The notes beneath the pieces are model-generated. The model ran no database searches. It saw only the letters and a program-made list of their open reading frames with translations, and was not told where the DNA came from. Below are positions 10,612-22,606 of a stretch of DNA of 64,000 bases, piece by piece. The stretch comes from Orientallactaga sibirica (Eukaryota > Chordata > Mammalia > Rodentia > Dipodidae). The DNA lies in the NCBI GenBank assembly GCA_036365145.1, contig JAEOAD010000026.1, positions 434,001 to 498,000 of the forward strand, written 5' to 3'. The position numbers and the translations under genes were made by a program. Each line of letters opens with the position of its first letter. Position 1 is the first letter of the stretch.

Positions 10612-10785
10612 GGCTGCACATATGCCTCAGCAGTTAAGGCACTAGCCTGTCCAGTTCCCACGTCAAGCCACATGTACATGCATCTGGAATTCATTTGCAG
10701 TGGCTGGAGGCCCTGGCACACTCATTCTCTCTGTCTCTCTTCTATGTCTCTGCTTGCAAATAAAGAAATAAAATATTTAATAAGA
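10612..10785 (+). mobile_element. tRNA-derived SINE with internal deletion
   Basis: The B-box region is shortened; the 3' half is typical. Confidence 0.8.
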
Positions 10786-10813
10786 GAAACTAACATTGGT
10801 ATATTACTATTTT

Positions 10814-11290
10814 TAAAAAGATTTATTAATTTATTTATTATTGACAGCTTCCTTAATTATAGACAATATCCCATGGTACTTCCTCCCTCCCCCCACTTTC
10901 CTCTTTGAAACTCCACTCTCCATCATATTCCCTCCCCCTCTCAATCAGCCTCTCTTTTAATTTTGATGTCATCATCTTTTCTTCCTGTTATGATGGTCTC
11001 GTTTCAGGCACTGTGAGATCATGGATATCCAGGCCATTTTGTGTCTGGAGGAGCACGTTGCAAGGAGTCCTACCCTTCCTTTGGCTCTTACATTCTTTCT
11101 GCCCCCTCTTCTGCAATGGACCCTGAGCCTTGGAAGATCTGATAGAGATGGTTCAGTGCTGAGCACTCCTCTGTCCCTTCTTCTCAGCACCATGGTGCCT
11201 TCTGAGTCATCCCAAGGTCACCGCCATCTGAAAATGTCCACACCCATATATTAATGCTACTCCCACTTTTGGTTAGAGAAGCTTCTCTTT
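10814..11290 (-). mobile_element. 5'-truncated L1 copy (3' UTR part)
   Basis: Same family as 1246-2002. A target duplication like ATATTACTATTTTT appears near 10800 and again at about 11503, beyond the SINE that later landed at its end. Confidence 0.85.
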
Positions 11291-11296
11291 CATATC

Positions 11297-11502
11297 ACTA
11301 TTTTTATTTATTTATTAGAGACAGAGGGAAAGACAGAGAGGGAGAGGGAGAATGGGCACGCCAGGGCCTCCAGCCGCTGCAAATGAACTCCAGACACATT
11401 CGCCCACTTGTGCATCTGGCTTACATGGGACCTGGAGAATCGAACCGGGATCCTTAGGCTTTGCAGACAAACGTCTTAACCACTAAGCCATCTCTTCAGC
11501 CC
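11297..11502 (-). mobile_element. tRNA-derived SINE (B2/Dip-like)
   Basis: Inserted at the 5' junction of the preceding L1 copy. Confidence 0.9.
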
Positions 11503-11511
11503 TATATTACT

Positions 11512-12274
11512 ATTTTTTAACTAAAAGGTTGATTGTTCCCTTTACCATGAAGACGTCCAGCACTCATGGGCTGGGGGTTTCAGATCTATCTATAGGGTCA
11601 GGCAATGATTCCAAAGCTGTCCTGTGCATGGTTACTTCCATGCTCTTAATCCACACTAACGGTCAAAGGAAAGCAGACTTCCCCCACCACGACAAACATT
11701 GGCAGTAGCTCCCGTACCCTTGGAAGGTCCAGTTAGCTACCAGGAAAGGCGTTTGGCATCTCGGAGAGGGTTTCCAGCCTGCAAGATGATGAGGCGTGCA
11801 GGGAAATTTCATGGATTTGCTTGGGACAGGGTTAAAATATGGCTTAATGGAGGTCTTGGGGTTCTGGCATGTCATAGGTGCTGCCTGCAGCTCTCCCTCG
11901 CTCTCTTCTACCTATTTGGGGAAATCCTGGGCCTGGCTCCAGGGAGCAGGTACCACTTGGTCCTCAGAAGGCCAGCTATGGGGACAAAAAAGACCCAGAG
12001 ACCGGGCTTCCGGATGCATAGTCTTCCCCTTCACCCCTCACAGAAGGGCAGACATCTCTGGTCCAGTGGTCAGTCTTGGCGAGGGTGGTTTCATTGGCGG
12101 GCTATAAAATATCAAACTGCCCAGGCTCAGAAGCACATGGGGGAGGTGCTGACTGGCAAGTTCAGTGGCGTGGGGGGGGGCGGGTTCTGAGACTCTTGTT
12201 TCCCACAAACACTCAGGCCCCACCTCGCCTTCCATGAGCTTATCAGCATACTTTTCTCAGAAATCACCAAGTGT
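11512..12274. other. No recognised gene
   Basis: Apparently single-copy and fairly GC-rich. Frames of 163 and 103 codons overlap on the plus strand without a recognisable domain or splice pattern. Confidence 0.5.
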
Positions 12275-12275
12275 G

Positions 12276-12350
12276 GGGGCCGGACAGATGGCTTAGCAGT
12301 TAAGACGCTTGCCTGCAAAGCCAAAGGACCTCGGTTCGATTCCCCAGAAC
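12276..12350 (+). mobile_element. tRNA-derived SINE, head only
   Basis: The A and B boxes are present; the sequence leaves the SINE consensus after 'gattccccagaac'. Confidence 0.85.
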
Positions 12351-12537
12351 TGAGAGTCCCTCAAGACATCACCTCTGTGAAGACGCCAGTTCCCACGGCT
12401 GCATGTATCCAACATCACCAATTCACAGAGCGATAGAAGCAGGGAAGGGAGACGCTAGGGTTAACCCAAGGCTGGGGTTTGGAAAGCAGGACAGTGTTCA
12501 TTCTGATACGTTTTAGTTTTTAAAATTATTTTTATTT

Positions 12538-12690
12538 TTATTTTTTGGTTTTTCAAGGTAGGGTCTCACTCTAGCCCAGGCTGACCTGGAACTCACCATG
12601 TAGTGTCAGGGCGGCCTTGAACTCATGGCGATCCTCCTACCTCTGCCTCCCGAGTGCTGGGATCAAAGGCGTGCGCCACCACGCCCAGCT
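12538..12690 (-). mobile_element. B1-type SINE
   Basis: Near consensus; imperfect flanking repeat TTCTGATAYGTT. Confidence 0.9.
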
Positions 12691-12786
12691 TCTTTCTGAT
12701 ATGTTATTTGAAGTCCTGGTGACAAGGGGCGGAGAGTAGGAGCAAGTTACCCATGGGCAGAGTCACCCTGGAAAGACAGCCCGACT

Positions 12787-12990
12787 GGGGATTTGGAGAG
12801 ATGGCTCAGTGGTTAAGGAGCTGGCCTACAAAGCCTAAGGACAGGGGCTTGATCCCTCCTGACCCACATAAAACCAGGTGCACAGGGTGGCACATGCATC
12901 TGGAGTTCGTTTGCAGTGGCTGGAGGCCCTGGCATGCCCATTCTCTCCCTCTCTATCTGCCTCTTTCTCTCCTTAAAATAAATGAAAAAA
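12787..12990 (+). mobile_element. tRNA-derived SINE (B2/Dip-like)
   Basis: Full length, with a diverged B box. Confidence 0.9.
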
Positions 12991-13065
12991 AATTAAAAAT
13001 TAAAATTTTGGACTGTGTGCAATTTGCCTTGCTGATAACTGATTAAGCAGGAAACAGTTTTCTTT

Positions 13066-13306
13066 CTTTCTTTTTTTTTTTTTAAAAATATTTTATTTAT
13101 TTATTTATTTAAGAGAGCAAGAGAGAGAAAGAGGCAGAGAGAAAGGGAGAGAGAGAGAGGGCACGCCAGGGCCTCCAGCAACTGCAAACAAACTTCAGTA
13201 CATGTGTCCTCTTGTGCATCTGGCTCATGTGGGTCCTGGAGAGTCGAACCAGGATCCTTTGGCTTTGTAGGCAAACGCCTTAACTGCTAAACCATCTTTC
13301 CAGCCC
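13066..13306 (-). mobile_element. tRNA-derived SINE (B2/Dip-like)
   Basis: Full length; the flanks AGGAAACAGTTT and AGGAACCAGTTT look like its target duplication. Confidence 0.9.
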
Positions 13307-13309
13307 AGG

Positions 13310-13686
13310 AACCAGTTTGCTTAAACACCCTGAGAAATTTCAGACCAAGCCTGTGATGCCGTCTTTATTTCTCTGTCTAGCATTTCTTTTATTTAAATCC
13401 CATGGTTGGAGCGGCTGATCTTTGATGGCTTTTTTACCTCCGGACACATCCTCTCTTCATGCCGGTTGGCTTCTTGTGCGGCTCAAGACTGCCGCCCAGT
13501 GGCCACTGAGTATAAAACTTCCGAAATACTGGGTTTTCTTTTGCTCAGCCAGAAGGACAAGAACACGTATCTGCTTCCTTCTTCTTGAAAATTAAGTGTA
13601 GAACTCCCTGCCAAGCCACACAAAGAGGAATGCATCCTCCAAGGAAAGCAGACGACTGACAGAAAATAAGGAAGTTTATTATTATT
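13310..13686. other. No recognised gene
   Basis: Apparently single-copy DNA, nothing recognised. Confidence 0.5.
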
Positions 13687-13687
13687 A

Positions 13688-13742
13688 TTTTTTTTTTGGA
13701 TACTGGGGATTGTAGCCAGGACCTGCTACAATTGAGCCACAT
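13688..13742 (-). mobile_element. ID-type SINE fragment
   Basis: 'tactggggattgtagccagg' followed by 'attgagccaca' is the reverse of an ID head. Confidence 0.6.
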
Positions 13743-14060
13743 TTTTAAATCCAAGACACCTTTAAAAAATAGGTTTTTTTTTTTAAACCTTTCCAGGAAC
13801 CACCAGTGGTAGTCTCTTAATTTGGTAGTAAATTAATTTAAGGTAGAGATAGAATGTATAAAAGTCTTTCACGTGCGCCCTCTCCTACCAGCCACCCATT
13901 TCCTATAAAAACGGTTCTATAAGACTCAAGAGAAGAGAAAGAGCACAGAGGACCTGAATGACTGCAAAGTGAAGGATTTAGGTTACTGTGTGATACTGAA
14001 TAACAGGATAATTCTTCTCATTCTTTTTAAAGGATTTATTTACACAGAGAAAATGTTTTT
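13743..14060. other. No recognised feature
   Basis: A/T-rich single-copy DNA. Confidence 0.5.
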
Positions 14061-14069
14061 GGTAACAGT

Positions 14070-14290
14070 TTCTTTCTTTCTCTCTTTCTTTCCTTCTTTC
14101 TTTCTTTCTTTCTTTCTTTCTTTTTTCATTTTTTTGAGGAAGAGTTTATTTTATTTTTATTTTTTATCTTTGGTTTCCGAGGTAGGGTCTTTACTCCAGC
14201 CCAGGCTGACCTGGCCTTGAACTCATGGCGATCCTCCTACCTCTGCCTCCCGAGTGCTGGGATTAAAGGCATGTGCCACCACTCCCGGCT
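14070..14290 (-). mobile_element. B1-type SINE with internal deletion and (CTTT)n tail
   Basis: The block 'attcactatgtagtctcagg' is missing from the middle. The flanks GGTAACAGTTTCTTTCT and GGAAACAGTTTCTTTCT look like a target duplication. Confidence 0.85.
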
Positions 14291-15619
14291 TTGGAAACAG
14301 TTTCTTTCTTTTTTTTTTTAAATATATAATTTTATGATTGACAACTTCTATCCTTACAGACAATAAACCAAGATAATTCCCTCCCCTCCCCCACTTTCCC
14401 CTTCACAACTCCACTCTCCATCTTATCCCCTCCCTCTCTCCATTAGTCTCTCTTTTAATTTGATGTCATCATCTTTTTCTTCTGTTATGAGGGTCTTAGG
14501 AAGATATTGCTAGACACTGTGAGGTCACGGATATCGAGGCCAATTTCTGTATGGACAGTTGCATTGTAAGGAGTTGTACCCTTCCTTTGGCTCTTACATT
14601 CTTTCCACCCCCTCTTCCACAATGGACCCTGAGCCTTGGAGGGTGTGATAGAGATGTTTCAGTGCTGGCACTCCTCCATCCCTTCTTCTCAGCACTATGT
14701 TGCCTTTTGGGTCATCCCAGTGGTCACAGCCATCTGGAAAGAGAAGCTTCTCTAAACAAAGTAAGAGTAGCATTAATATGTGGATATGAACATTAAGTGT
14801 AGTGCTTTCAGGGCAGTTTGGTGAGCATAATATATGCATTTAACTAGACAAGAGCAGGCTTTATACCCCTAAGGCGCATGACCTCCCCTACCATAGGCTT
14901 TTGATTAGGTTTTCAGTACCAGGCATGTATTCCCTCCCATAGAGAGGGTCTCCAGTCCAATTAGAGAGCAGTTGGTTTTCCCCAGAGCAGACATGCCACT
15001 ATTGCACCCGTTCGGTCATTTGGCCTGTCTGGCCAAACTTGAGGCTTGACTTCTGTCTCCCATAGGGCTGCATGCAGTCAGCTATTTCCAGCTTTCAGTC
15101 AGCTCATCTACAGGGAGGAGATTTTCAGCTCAGCCCCAGCTTGATTTCTCAGTGACCTTGGCACTCAGGCAAGTGAAGTCTTCAGCAATGGAGTCTTACC
15201 ATCTGTTTCTCATGGGAAACCAAGGGCCTTGGCAATAGCTTGTAATGTTTTGGAGGCAACAGGGACCTCCCTGGCCAAAACTCACTGGAAGGTATCCCAT
15301 CCCTGGCACTGAAGATTTTCTAGTAACAATCTATGGCTTCTGGATGTGCTGTTATCCAAAGAAGTAGGCTTTCATATGTCTTATTCAGAATATCTTGAAT
15401 TTTGATTGACCCTACCCCTACCCTTCTTTTACTCAATCTCTTCCCCTGGCCTCACTTAGGCCATTCCACTCCCTGTAATCTGTTCTTCTACTTACATATA
15501 CACAATACCATCCCCTTAAGTCCTTCCCTCTCCTCCCTCCCTTATAGCCTTTTTCTAGCTTACTGGCCTCTGGTACCAATTTTTGGTTCCAGCTCACACA
15601 CAAGTCTACACATTTGTAG

Positions 15620-18290
15620 CTAGGATCCACATATGAGAGAGAACATGTGATGTTTGGCTTTCTGGACCTGGGTTACCTCACTTAGTATAATTCTTTCCAG
15701 ATCCATCCATTTCCCTGCAAATTTCACAATTTCTTTTTTCTTTACCACTGAATAGAACTCCATTGTGTAAATGTACCACATCTTCAGTATCCATTCATCT
15801 GTTGAGGGACATCTAGGCTGGTTCCATTTCCTAGCTATTGTGAATAGAGCAGCGATAAACATGGTTGAGCAAGTATCTCTAAGGCAGTGAGAAGAATCAT
15901 TAGGATATATGCCTAGGAGTGCTATAGCTGGGTCATATGGTAAATCTATTTTTAGCTGTCTCAGGAACCACACCGATTTCCACAATGGCTGGACCAGATT
16001 ACATTCCCACCAACAGTGTAGAAGGTTCCCCTTTTTTGGCATCCTTGCCAGCATTTATTGTCATTTGTTTTCTTGATCATAGCCATTCTGACAGGAGTGA
16101 GATGGAATCTCAAAGTAGTGTTAATTTGCATCTCCCTGATGGCTAAGGATGTAGAACACTTTTTAAAGACGTTCATATGACACTGTATTTCTTCGTTTGA
16201 GCACTCTATTTAGTTCCATATCCCATTTTTTAATTGGGTTGTTTGTGTATATTTTGTTGTTGTTTGAGTTCTCTGTCTATTATGGCTATTAATCCTCTGT
16301 CAGATGTATAGCTGGCAAAGATTTTCTCCCATTCTGTAGGCTGTCTGCTTGCTCTATTCACAGTGCCCTCTGCTGTACAAAAGCTTTGTGATTTCATGAG
16401 ATCCCAGAGGTTGATTCGTGGTTTTATTTCCTGAACAATTGGGGTTATATTCAGAAAGTCATCGCCTATGCCAATATGTTGAAGGGTTTCCCCTACCTTT
16501 TCCTCTAGCAGTTTCAGGTCTGATATTAAGGTCCCTGATCCATTTGGACTTGATTCTTGTGCATGGAGAAAGACAAGGATCTATTTTCATCCTTCTACAT
16601 ACAGATATCCAGTTTTCCCAGCACCACTTGTTGAAGAGGCTGTCTTTTCTCCAATGAATATTTTTGGCACTTTTTTTTTGGTCAAAAAATCAGGTGGCTG
16701 TGGCTGCCTGAATTCTCTTCCATTGATCTACGTGTCTGTCTTTGTGCCAGTACCATGCTGTTTTTGTTACTATGGTTCTGTAATATACGTTAAAATCGGG
16801 TATGGTGATACCACCAGCCTTATTTTTGTTGTTCAATATTGTTTTGGCTATTTGAGTTTTTTTTTTTTTTTTTTGGTTTTTCGAGGTAAGGTCTCACTCT
16901 GGCTCAGGCTGACCTGGAATTCACTATGTAGTCTCAGGGTGGCCTCGAACTCTTGGCGATCCTCCTACCTCTGCCTCCCGAGTGCTGGGATTAAAGGCGT
17001 GCGCCACCACGCCCGGTTTGAGTTTTTTTTTTTTTTTTTTGTGCTTCAAATGAATTTTAGGATTGTTTTTTCTATTTCTGTGAAGAATGCCATTTGAATT
17101 TTGAAGGGGATTGCATTAACTGTGTAGATTGCTTCTGGTAAGATTGACATTTTCACACTATTGATTCTTCCAATCCAAGAACAAGGGATGTCTTTCCATT
17201 TCCTAGTGTCTTCTGCAATTTCTCGCTTGAGTGTTTTAAAGTTTTCATTGTAGAGATCCTTCACTTCCTTGGTTAGGTTTATTCCAAGGTACTTTTTTTT
17301 TTTTCCAGGCAATTGTGAATGGGAGTGATTCTCTGATTTCATCCTCCACATGTTTGATGTTAGTATATAGGAAAGCTACTGATTTCTGTGTGTTTATTTT
17401 GTATCCTGCTACATTGCTAAAAGTGTTTATCAGCTCTAACAGTTTGCTGGTAGAGTCTTTAGGGTCCTTTATGTATAGAATCATATCATCTGCAAATAAT
17501 GATAACTTGATCTCTTCCTTTCCAATTTGTATCCCTTTTATGTGTGTCTCTTGCCTTATTGCTGTAGTTAAGACGTCCAGTACTATATTAAATAAAAGTG
17601 GGGACAGTGGACACCCTTGTCTTGTTCCTGATTTTAGTGGAAAAGCTTCAAGTTTTTCCCCATTTGGTATTATGTTGGCTGTAGGTTTGTCATAAATAGC
17701 TTTTATTATGTTGAGATATATTCCTTCTATTCCCACTTTCTGTAGGACTTTTACCATGAAGGGATGTTGGATTTTGTTGAATGCCTTTTCTGAATCTATT
17801 AGATGATTTTTGTCCTTCAGTCCATTCATATGGTGTATTACATTTATTGAGTAGCATATGTTGAACTATCCCTGCATCTCTGGGATAAAGCCTACTTGGC
17901 CGGGATGAATGATCTTCCTGATATATTCTTATATTCTGTTTGCCAATATTTTGTTAAGAATTTTTTCAGCTATGTTCATGAGGGAGATTGGTCTTTAATT
18001 TTCCTTTTTTTTTTTTTTTTGTTCTGTCTTTGTCCGGTTTTGGTATCAGGGTGATGCTGCCTTCATAGAAGGATTTCAGTAGAATTCCTTCCTTTTCTAT
18101 TTTATGGAAAAGTTTGAGAAGCCTTTGTGTTAGTTCTTCCATGAAGGTCTAGTAAAATTCACCAGCGACTCCATCTGGGCCTGGACATTTTTTAGTTGGG
18201 AGACTTTTTATAATTGCTTGGATCTCCGTACTTGTTATAGGTTTATTTAAATGGTTTATCTCATCTTGATTTAATTTTAGTAGGTCATAT
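15620..18290 (-). pseudogene. L1 ORF2 remnant (reverse transcriptase to C-terminus)
   Basis: Frames at 17245-17829 and 18149-18290 give L1 RT landmarks: [19 protein letters not shown] and the catalytic FADDMILY. The 15620-16054 frame gives the C-terminal end ([17 protein letters not shown]). A B1 sits inside at about 16856-17025. No endonuclease domain is present. Confidence 0.9.
16856..17022 (-). mobile_element. B1-type SINE inside L1 ORF2
   Basis: Near consensus and hence young. The target repeat TTTGAGTTTTTT lies at about 16852 and 17017. Confidence 0.95.
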
Positions 18291-19150
18291 GAATCTGCAT
18301 TGGCATCTCCTTCCCAATTTGGGGGAAGTTTTCTTCTATGATTTTGTTGAAAATGCCTACTAAGCCTCTGGATTGAAATTCTTCTCCTTTTACTATACCC
18401 TGAATTGTTTGATCTTTTCAAAGTGTCCTGGATATCTTGAAATTCCCATTCATACCTTCCTATTAGCTTGTTTTTCTCTTTGATGGACTGTATTAGATCT
18501 GCCACCTGGTCTTCTAGTTTAGATATTCTGTTCTCTCCTTCATCTATTCAACTGGTGAGACTTTCCACAGAGTTTTCTAAAAAATATTTTATTTTTATTT
18601 ATTTATTTGAGAGAAAGAGAGTCAGAGAGAGAGAGAGAGAATGGACATGCCAGAGCCTCCAGCCACTGCAAATGAACTCCAGCCACGTGTGCCCCCTTGT
18701 ACATCTGGCTTACATGGGTCCTGGGGAATCAAACCAAGGTCCTTTGTCTTTGCAGGCAAGCACCTTAACCACTAAGCCATCTCTCCAGCCCTCCACAGAG
18801 TTATTATTTGACTGTGTTTTCCAGTGCCAGAATTTCTACCTGGCTTTTCTTCAGTATTTCTATTTCCTTACTCATGTCTTGTAATGGCCTCCTTATTTCA
18901 TTAAGCTGGTTTCCTGTGTTCTCTTGGAATTCTTTCAGGAGTTTGTTTTCTTCTTTGATTCCTCTTTGATTCCTTCGATTTCTTTGAGTATAGATAAAAT
19001 CATTTTTTGGAAATCTTTGTCAGTCATTTCATCTAAAACAGTACCATTGGGGGAGGTCATTTCGGGTGGATTTATAATTTCCGTGGGGTTGTATTGTCTT
19101 GATTCTTTGTGTTTCTTGTATTATAATGTAGCAATTTTTGCATCCTGAGT
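18291..19150 (-). pseudogene. L1 ORF1 remnant
   Basis: On the minus strand, near 18300-18400, an IIEENFPQ stretch typical of L1 ORF1 lies directly upstream of the ORF2 piece. A coiled-coil-like Lys/Glu/Ile-rich part follows at 18800-19150. A tRNA-SINE at 18575-18793 splits it. Confidence 0.7.
18575..18793 (-). mobile_element. tRNA-derived SINE inside L1 ORF1
   Basis: Full length; target duplication CCACAGAGTT on both sides. Confidence 0.95.
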
Positions 19151-19226
19151 TGATTTGATGCTTGGGTTTTCTTTCTTTTCTTTTCTTCTTCAAAGGCCTT
19201 ATAAACCTTTTTAAGTTTAAGGAAAG

Positions 19227-19692
19227 TGCAAGAGAAACGCGAAAGAGAAGGCAGACTTGAGCTCTCCAGTCAGAGTGTTTATTGCGAGGTCCAGCGAGGG
19301 GCAGCAGCCTTCCTGTGGGATGTAGACTGAAGCACCGGGCCAGGCTGGGGTGCAGGCTTAGGAGGACCCTAAGACAAACAGACCAGGTGCAGCTGACAAG
19401 AAAATTGTAGCTGTTTGTGTCTGGTTCAGCCAGGGTTGTGTAAGGGAGAGTGCCCAGATGGTTTCTGGCCCTTCAAGACCATCTGAGCTAAGGGGAGGTG
19501 TCAGGCCTGCAAGGCCTTTTAGTCTTAGGGAGTTAGTAACTCTTTAGTTCCCTGTAGTTTTCAAGGAGCGTCGTCGACCATTCATTAAGTTAAAGTGAAA
19601 TTGAGGTACGGTTAAACGGTGTTCTGACATAACTTCTCTGAGCATTTTAGTTTTCTTCCTTGAGTGTTAGCGTAGAGCCTGTGGTTACAACA
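19227..19692 (-). mobile_element. Probable solo LTR
   Basis: On the minus strand the stretch starts TGTTGTAACC and ends near TTGCA. AATAAA (plus 19278-19283) is followed by a CT-rich stretch, as in an LTR R-U5 region. No short target duplication is clear, so the ends are approximate and the family is unknown. Confidence 0.45.
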
Positions 19693-20605
19693 CAGCAGGC
19701 AAAATGGCACATGGGACCACATCCTGTTTCACATCCATAGAGAACTCTCCTGTCGATAGAAAGGAGTCCCACGTTTCTGTCAGTAGATGAACTGGAGCCC
19801 AGTGTCGGCAGTGCCACCTCCCGAGGTCAGTAGCTGTGGCTGGGGAAATCCTAACCGCTGAGTAGTTGGGTTCAGGACCATGTGAACCAAGATGTTCCTG
19901 AACTCCTGATCTTCCTGGCTTGACTTCCCCAGCATGGAGAAGCACAAGCACGCACCACCACGCCTGGCTCACTAGAAAACGATTGTGCAATTTTTCCACG
20001 AAAAGCTGAGAAAACAGCTTGTTGTCTCAACGGCTGACTTACTGGCAGAGAAAGGCACATGAAAGGACTCAGTGGGGACAGCAGGCTTGAGGCTGGTCCA
20101 GTCTTAATAATGGAACTTTCGCTGCTTCTGGTCTTGATCCAAGGGTGAGGCAGTTTGTATTCCTAGAGTGGCTGACTCATCGGAGGGAAAGCAACCAAAC
20201 CCAAGACGTGTTTTTAATTACCAAAATGATTTGGGGAAAGCATTCACTTTAAAAATTCAAGGGAGAAATTATAGAATCCAAATCACCGGCTGTGATGATA
20301 AATGGTTAAGTTGATGGTGTCCTTGAGCGAAAACTCCTATTTCCCCCGTGATTAGCATTCCCTCCCTCCCCTCCCCTCCCCTCCCCCTTCCCTTCCCATA
20401 GCACTGCCAGTGCGAGCTCTTTCCCCTGCTGTGTGCAGCTTTGGTGGGAGGCAGAACAAAGTCAGCTTCGCGTTCATCAGCACCTCTCGCCATGGCCCAG
20501 CGTCTTCCGAGACGATGGCGGATGGATACTCCAACAGCAACGTCCCTCGCTGGATGGCTCTGCTAAGAAGACAGGGGTGTAGCTTATGCTTTTTGGGTGG
20601 CATTT
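19693..20605. other. Mostly unrecognised DNA with an old B1 relic
   Basis: An old minus-strand B1-like piece lies at about 19868-19968. A minus frame at 20352-20603 (83 codons, start MPPKKHKLHP) is GC-rich and unlike the repeats, but I recognise no family. Confidence 0.4.
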
Positions 20606-20607
20606 AG

Positions 20608-20817
20608 TTTTTTAAAAATATTCGTTTATTTACAAACAGAGAAAGAGAGAGAGAGAGAGAGTTAAGTATGGGCACATCAGGGCCTCCAGCCACTGCCAAC
20701 AAACTGCAGATGCATGCACTATTTTGTGCACATGGTTTACGTGGGTCCTGGGGAATCAAACCTGGGTCCTTAGGCTTCATAGGCAAGTGCCTTAACCACT
20801 AAGCCATTTCACCAGTC
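20608..20817 (-). mobile_element. tRNA-derived SINE (B2/Dip-like)
   Basis: Full length. Confidence 0.9.
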
Positions 20818-20835
20818 CCTTCTTCCCTTATTTTT

Positions 20836-20922
20836 TTTTCCTTTTGTTTTGTTTTGGGTGCTGGGTGTTGAACCAGGGTCATGCAGATACTAAGCTCATA
20901 CTCAACCACTTATCTAGGCCCT
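20836..20922 (-). mobile_element. ID/B4-like fragment
   Basis: 'gtgctgggtgttgaaccagg' reads as the reverse of an ID-type 3' half. Confidence 0.55.
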
Positions 20923-20955
20923 CACTCCCCAAAATTTCCTTTTCACCAGGACAGG

Positions 20956-20959
<4 letters not shown>

Positions 20960-20996
<37 letters not shown>
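20960..20996. repeat. Poly(A) tract
   Basis: About 36 A in a row. Confidence 0.95.
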
Positions 20997-20998
<2 letters not shown>

Positions 20999-21007
20999 TG
21001 TCTCTAC

Positions 21008-21235
21008 CTCTTTAAAAAAAATTTTATTGATTTATTTTCAAGCAGAAAGAGACAGACACAGAGAGACAAAAAGAGAAAGGAAATAGGTATACCAGGGCCT
21101 CCAACCACTGAAAATGAACTCCAGATGCATGTGCCTCTTTGTGCATCTGGCTTTATGTGGGTACTGGGGAATTGAACCTGGGCCAACAGGCTTTGCAAGC
21201 AAGCATGTTTAACTACTGAGCAATCTCTCCAGTCC
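21008..21235 (-). mobile_element. tRNA-derived SINE (B2/Dip-like)
   Basis: Diverged, full length. Confidence 0.9.
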
Positions 21236-21259
21236 TAGTTAAAAAAAATTTCCTTTTAT

Positions 21260-21295
21260 CATTTCTTTTTATTATGATTAATTTATTTGAGAGAG

Positions 21296-21330
<35 letters not shown>

Positions 21331-21484
21331 GAATTGGCACTCCAGGGTCTCCAGCCTCTGCAAACGAACTCCAGATGCATGCGCCTCCCTTGTGCATCTG
21401 GTTCACATGGGTCCTGGCGAATCGAACCAGGATTCTTTGGCTTTGCAGGCAAGCACCTTAACCAGTAAGCCATCTCTCCAGCCC
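21260..21484 (-). mobile_element. tRNA-derived SINE (B2/Dip-like)
   Basis: Near consensus, with a (GA)n stretch at 21289-21325. Confidence 0.95.
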
Positions 21485-21494
21485 TCAGGCTTGG

Positions 21495-21555
21495 GTTTTT
21501 TGAGACAAGGTCTTTCACAACCTAAACTAGCCTGGAACTCTAGCCCAATCTGGGG
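21495..21555 (-). mobile_element. Old B1 fragment
   Basis: 'tttgagacaaggtctttcac' start only. Confidence 0.6.
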
Positions 21556-21933
21556 GAGAGGGACAAGAGAGGGTAACGGGGTGAAATAGAGCAAAATACG
21601 CTGTGTACATATGTGAGGATGCCCTAAGGAAGCCCACTATCAAGTGTGACTCACATATGCTAATGAAAGCACAAAAAGGACCAATCAGAGAACAGTTCCT
21701 AGCAAGTGCAAACATTCTCCCTTGCCATCACAGCACACACTGTGACCATTTCATGAATAAGGACACTTCCCCCATTAGAATGGCCGGAAGGAAACTGGGA
21801 CCTGCTGGTGTATTTTAGTGAATAAAGAATGAAGCAGTTTTTGGTTGACTATGTCATCCTTCATTCTGATGTTCTCAGCATTTCTACATAGCCCTGCCAG
21901 TGCAAAGCCGACCTGGCAGCTAGGGGACTCCCC
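21556..21933. other. No recognised gene
   Basis: Single-copy-looking DNA. A 35-base SINE head relic follows at 21934-21968. Confidence 0.5.
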
Positions 21934-21978
21934 ATGTGCCTTAACCACTGAGTTATCTCTCCAGACCACTCTTCCTAT

Positions 21979-21981
21979 TTC

Positions 21982-22017
<36 letters not shown>

Positions 22018-22181
22018 TTTTTTTTTTTTTTTTTTTGGTTTTTTGAGGCAGGGTTTCACTCTAGCCCAGGCTGACCTGGAATTCACTATGTCGTCTCAGA
22101 GTGGCCTCGAACTCATGGCAATTCTCCTACCTCTGCTTCCCAAGTGCTGGGATTAAAGGCGTGTGCCACCACACCCAGCAT
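21979..22181 (-). mobile_element. B1-type SINE with (CTTT)n tail
   Basis: TCTTCCTATTT flanks it at about 21969 and 22181. Confidence 0.9.
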
Positions 22182-22411
22182 CTTCCTATTTATGACCTTC
22201 AGACTTGCCACTCCCACACCTGGCCACCAGGAAGGTGGGATATTCCGCGTAATGCTTTCTCAGTACTTCACAAGATCCCGGAGAAGATGAGTGGGTAGAA
22301 ATATGTTTGGCATTTTTCTGTTTCTGGACACAGCACTTTCGTGTTCGAGCAGAAGTCTATGTTTCTCATAAGTTACGCTAAAGTATTTAACAACATCGTA
22401 TTCTCTTTTTT

Positions 22412-22560
22412 GTTTCTGGTTTTTCAAGGCAGGGTCTCGCTCTAGGCCAGTCTGACCTGATATTCACTATGTCGTCTCAGGCTGGTCTCAAACTCACAGC
22501 ATTCCTCCTACCTCTGCCTTCCGAGAGCTGGGATTAAAGGCGTGCGCCACCATGCCTGGA
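22412..22560 (-). mobile_element. B1-type SINE
   Basis: Flanked by AACATCGTATTCT and AACATCATATTCT. Confidence 0.9.
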
Positions 22561-22606
22561 TCAACATCATATTCTTTATGATGAGTTTTGCCTTAGTAGA
22601 ATATGC

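Larger units (their letters stand above)
14306..19165 (-). mobile_element. L1 retrotransposon with internal deletion
   Basis: Minus-strand L1. Its 3' UTR (with the G-rich tract seen as C-rich on plus) spans about 14320-15600, then ORF2 and ORF1 remnants. Without the two inserted SINEs it is about 4.5 kb. ORF1 and ORF2 are joined near 18290 with the intervening ORF1 end, the endonuclease and the first part of the RT missing. ORF2 carries stops and frameshifts, so it cannot move itself. Confidence 0.9.
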
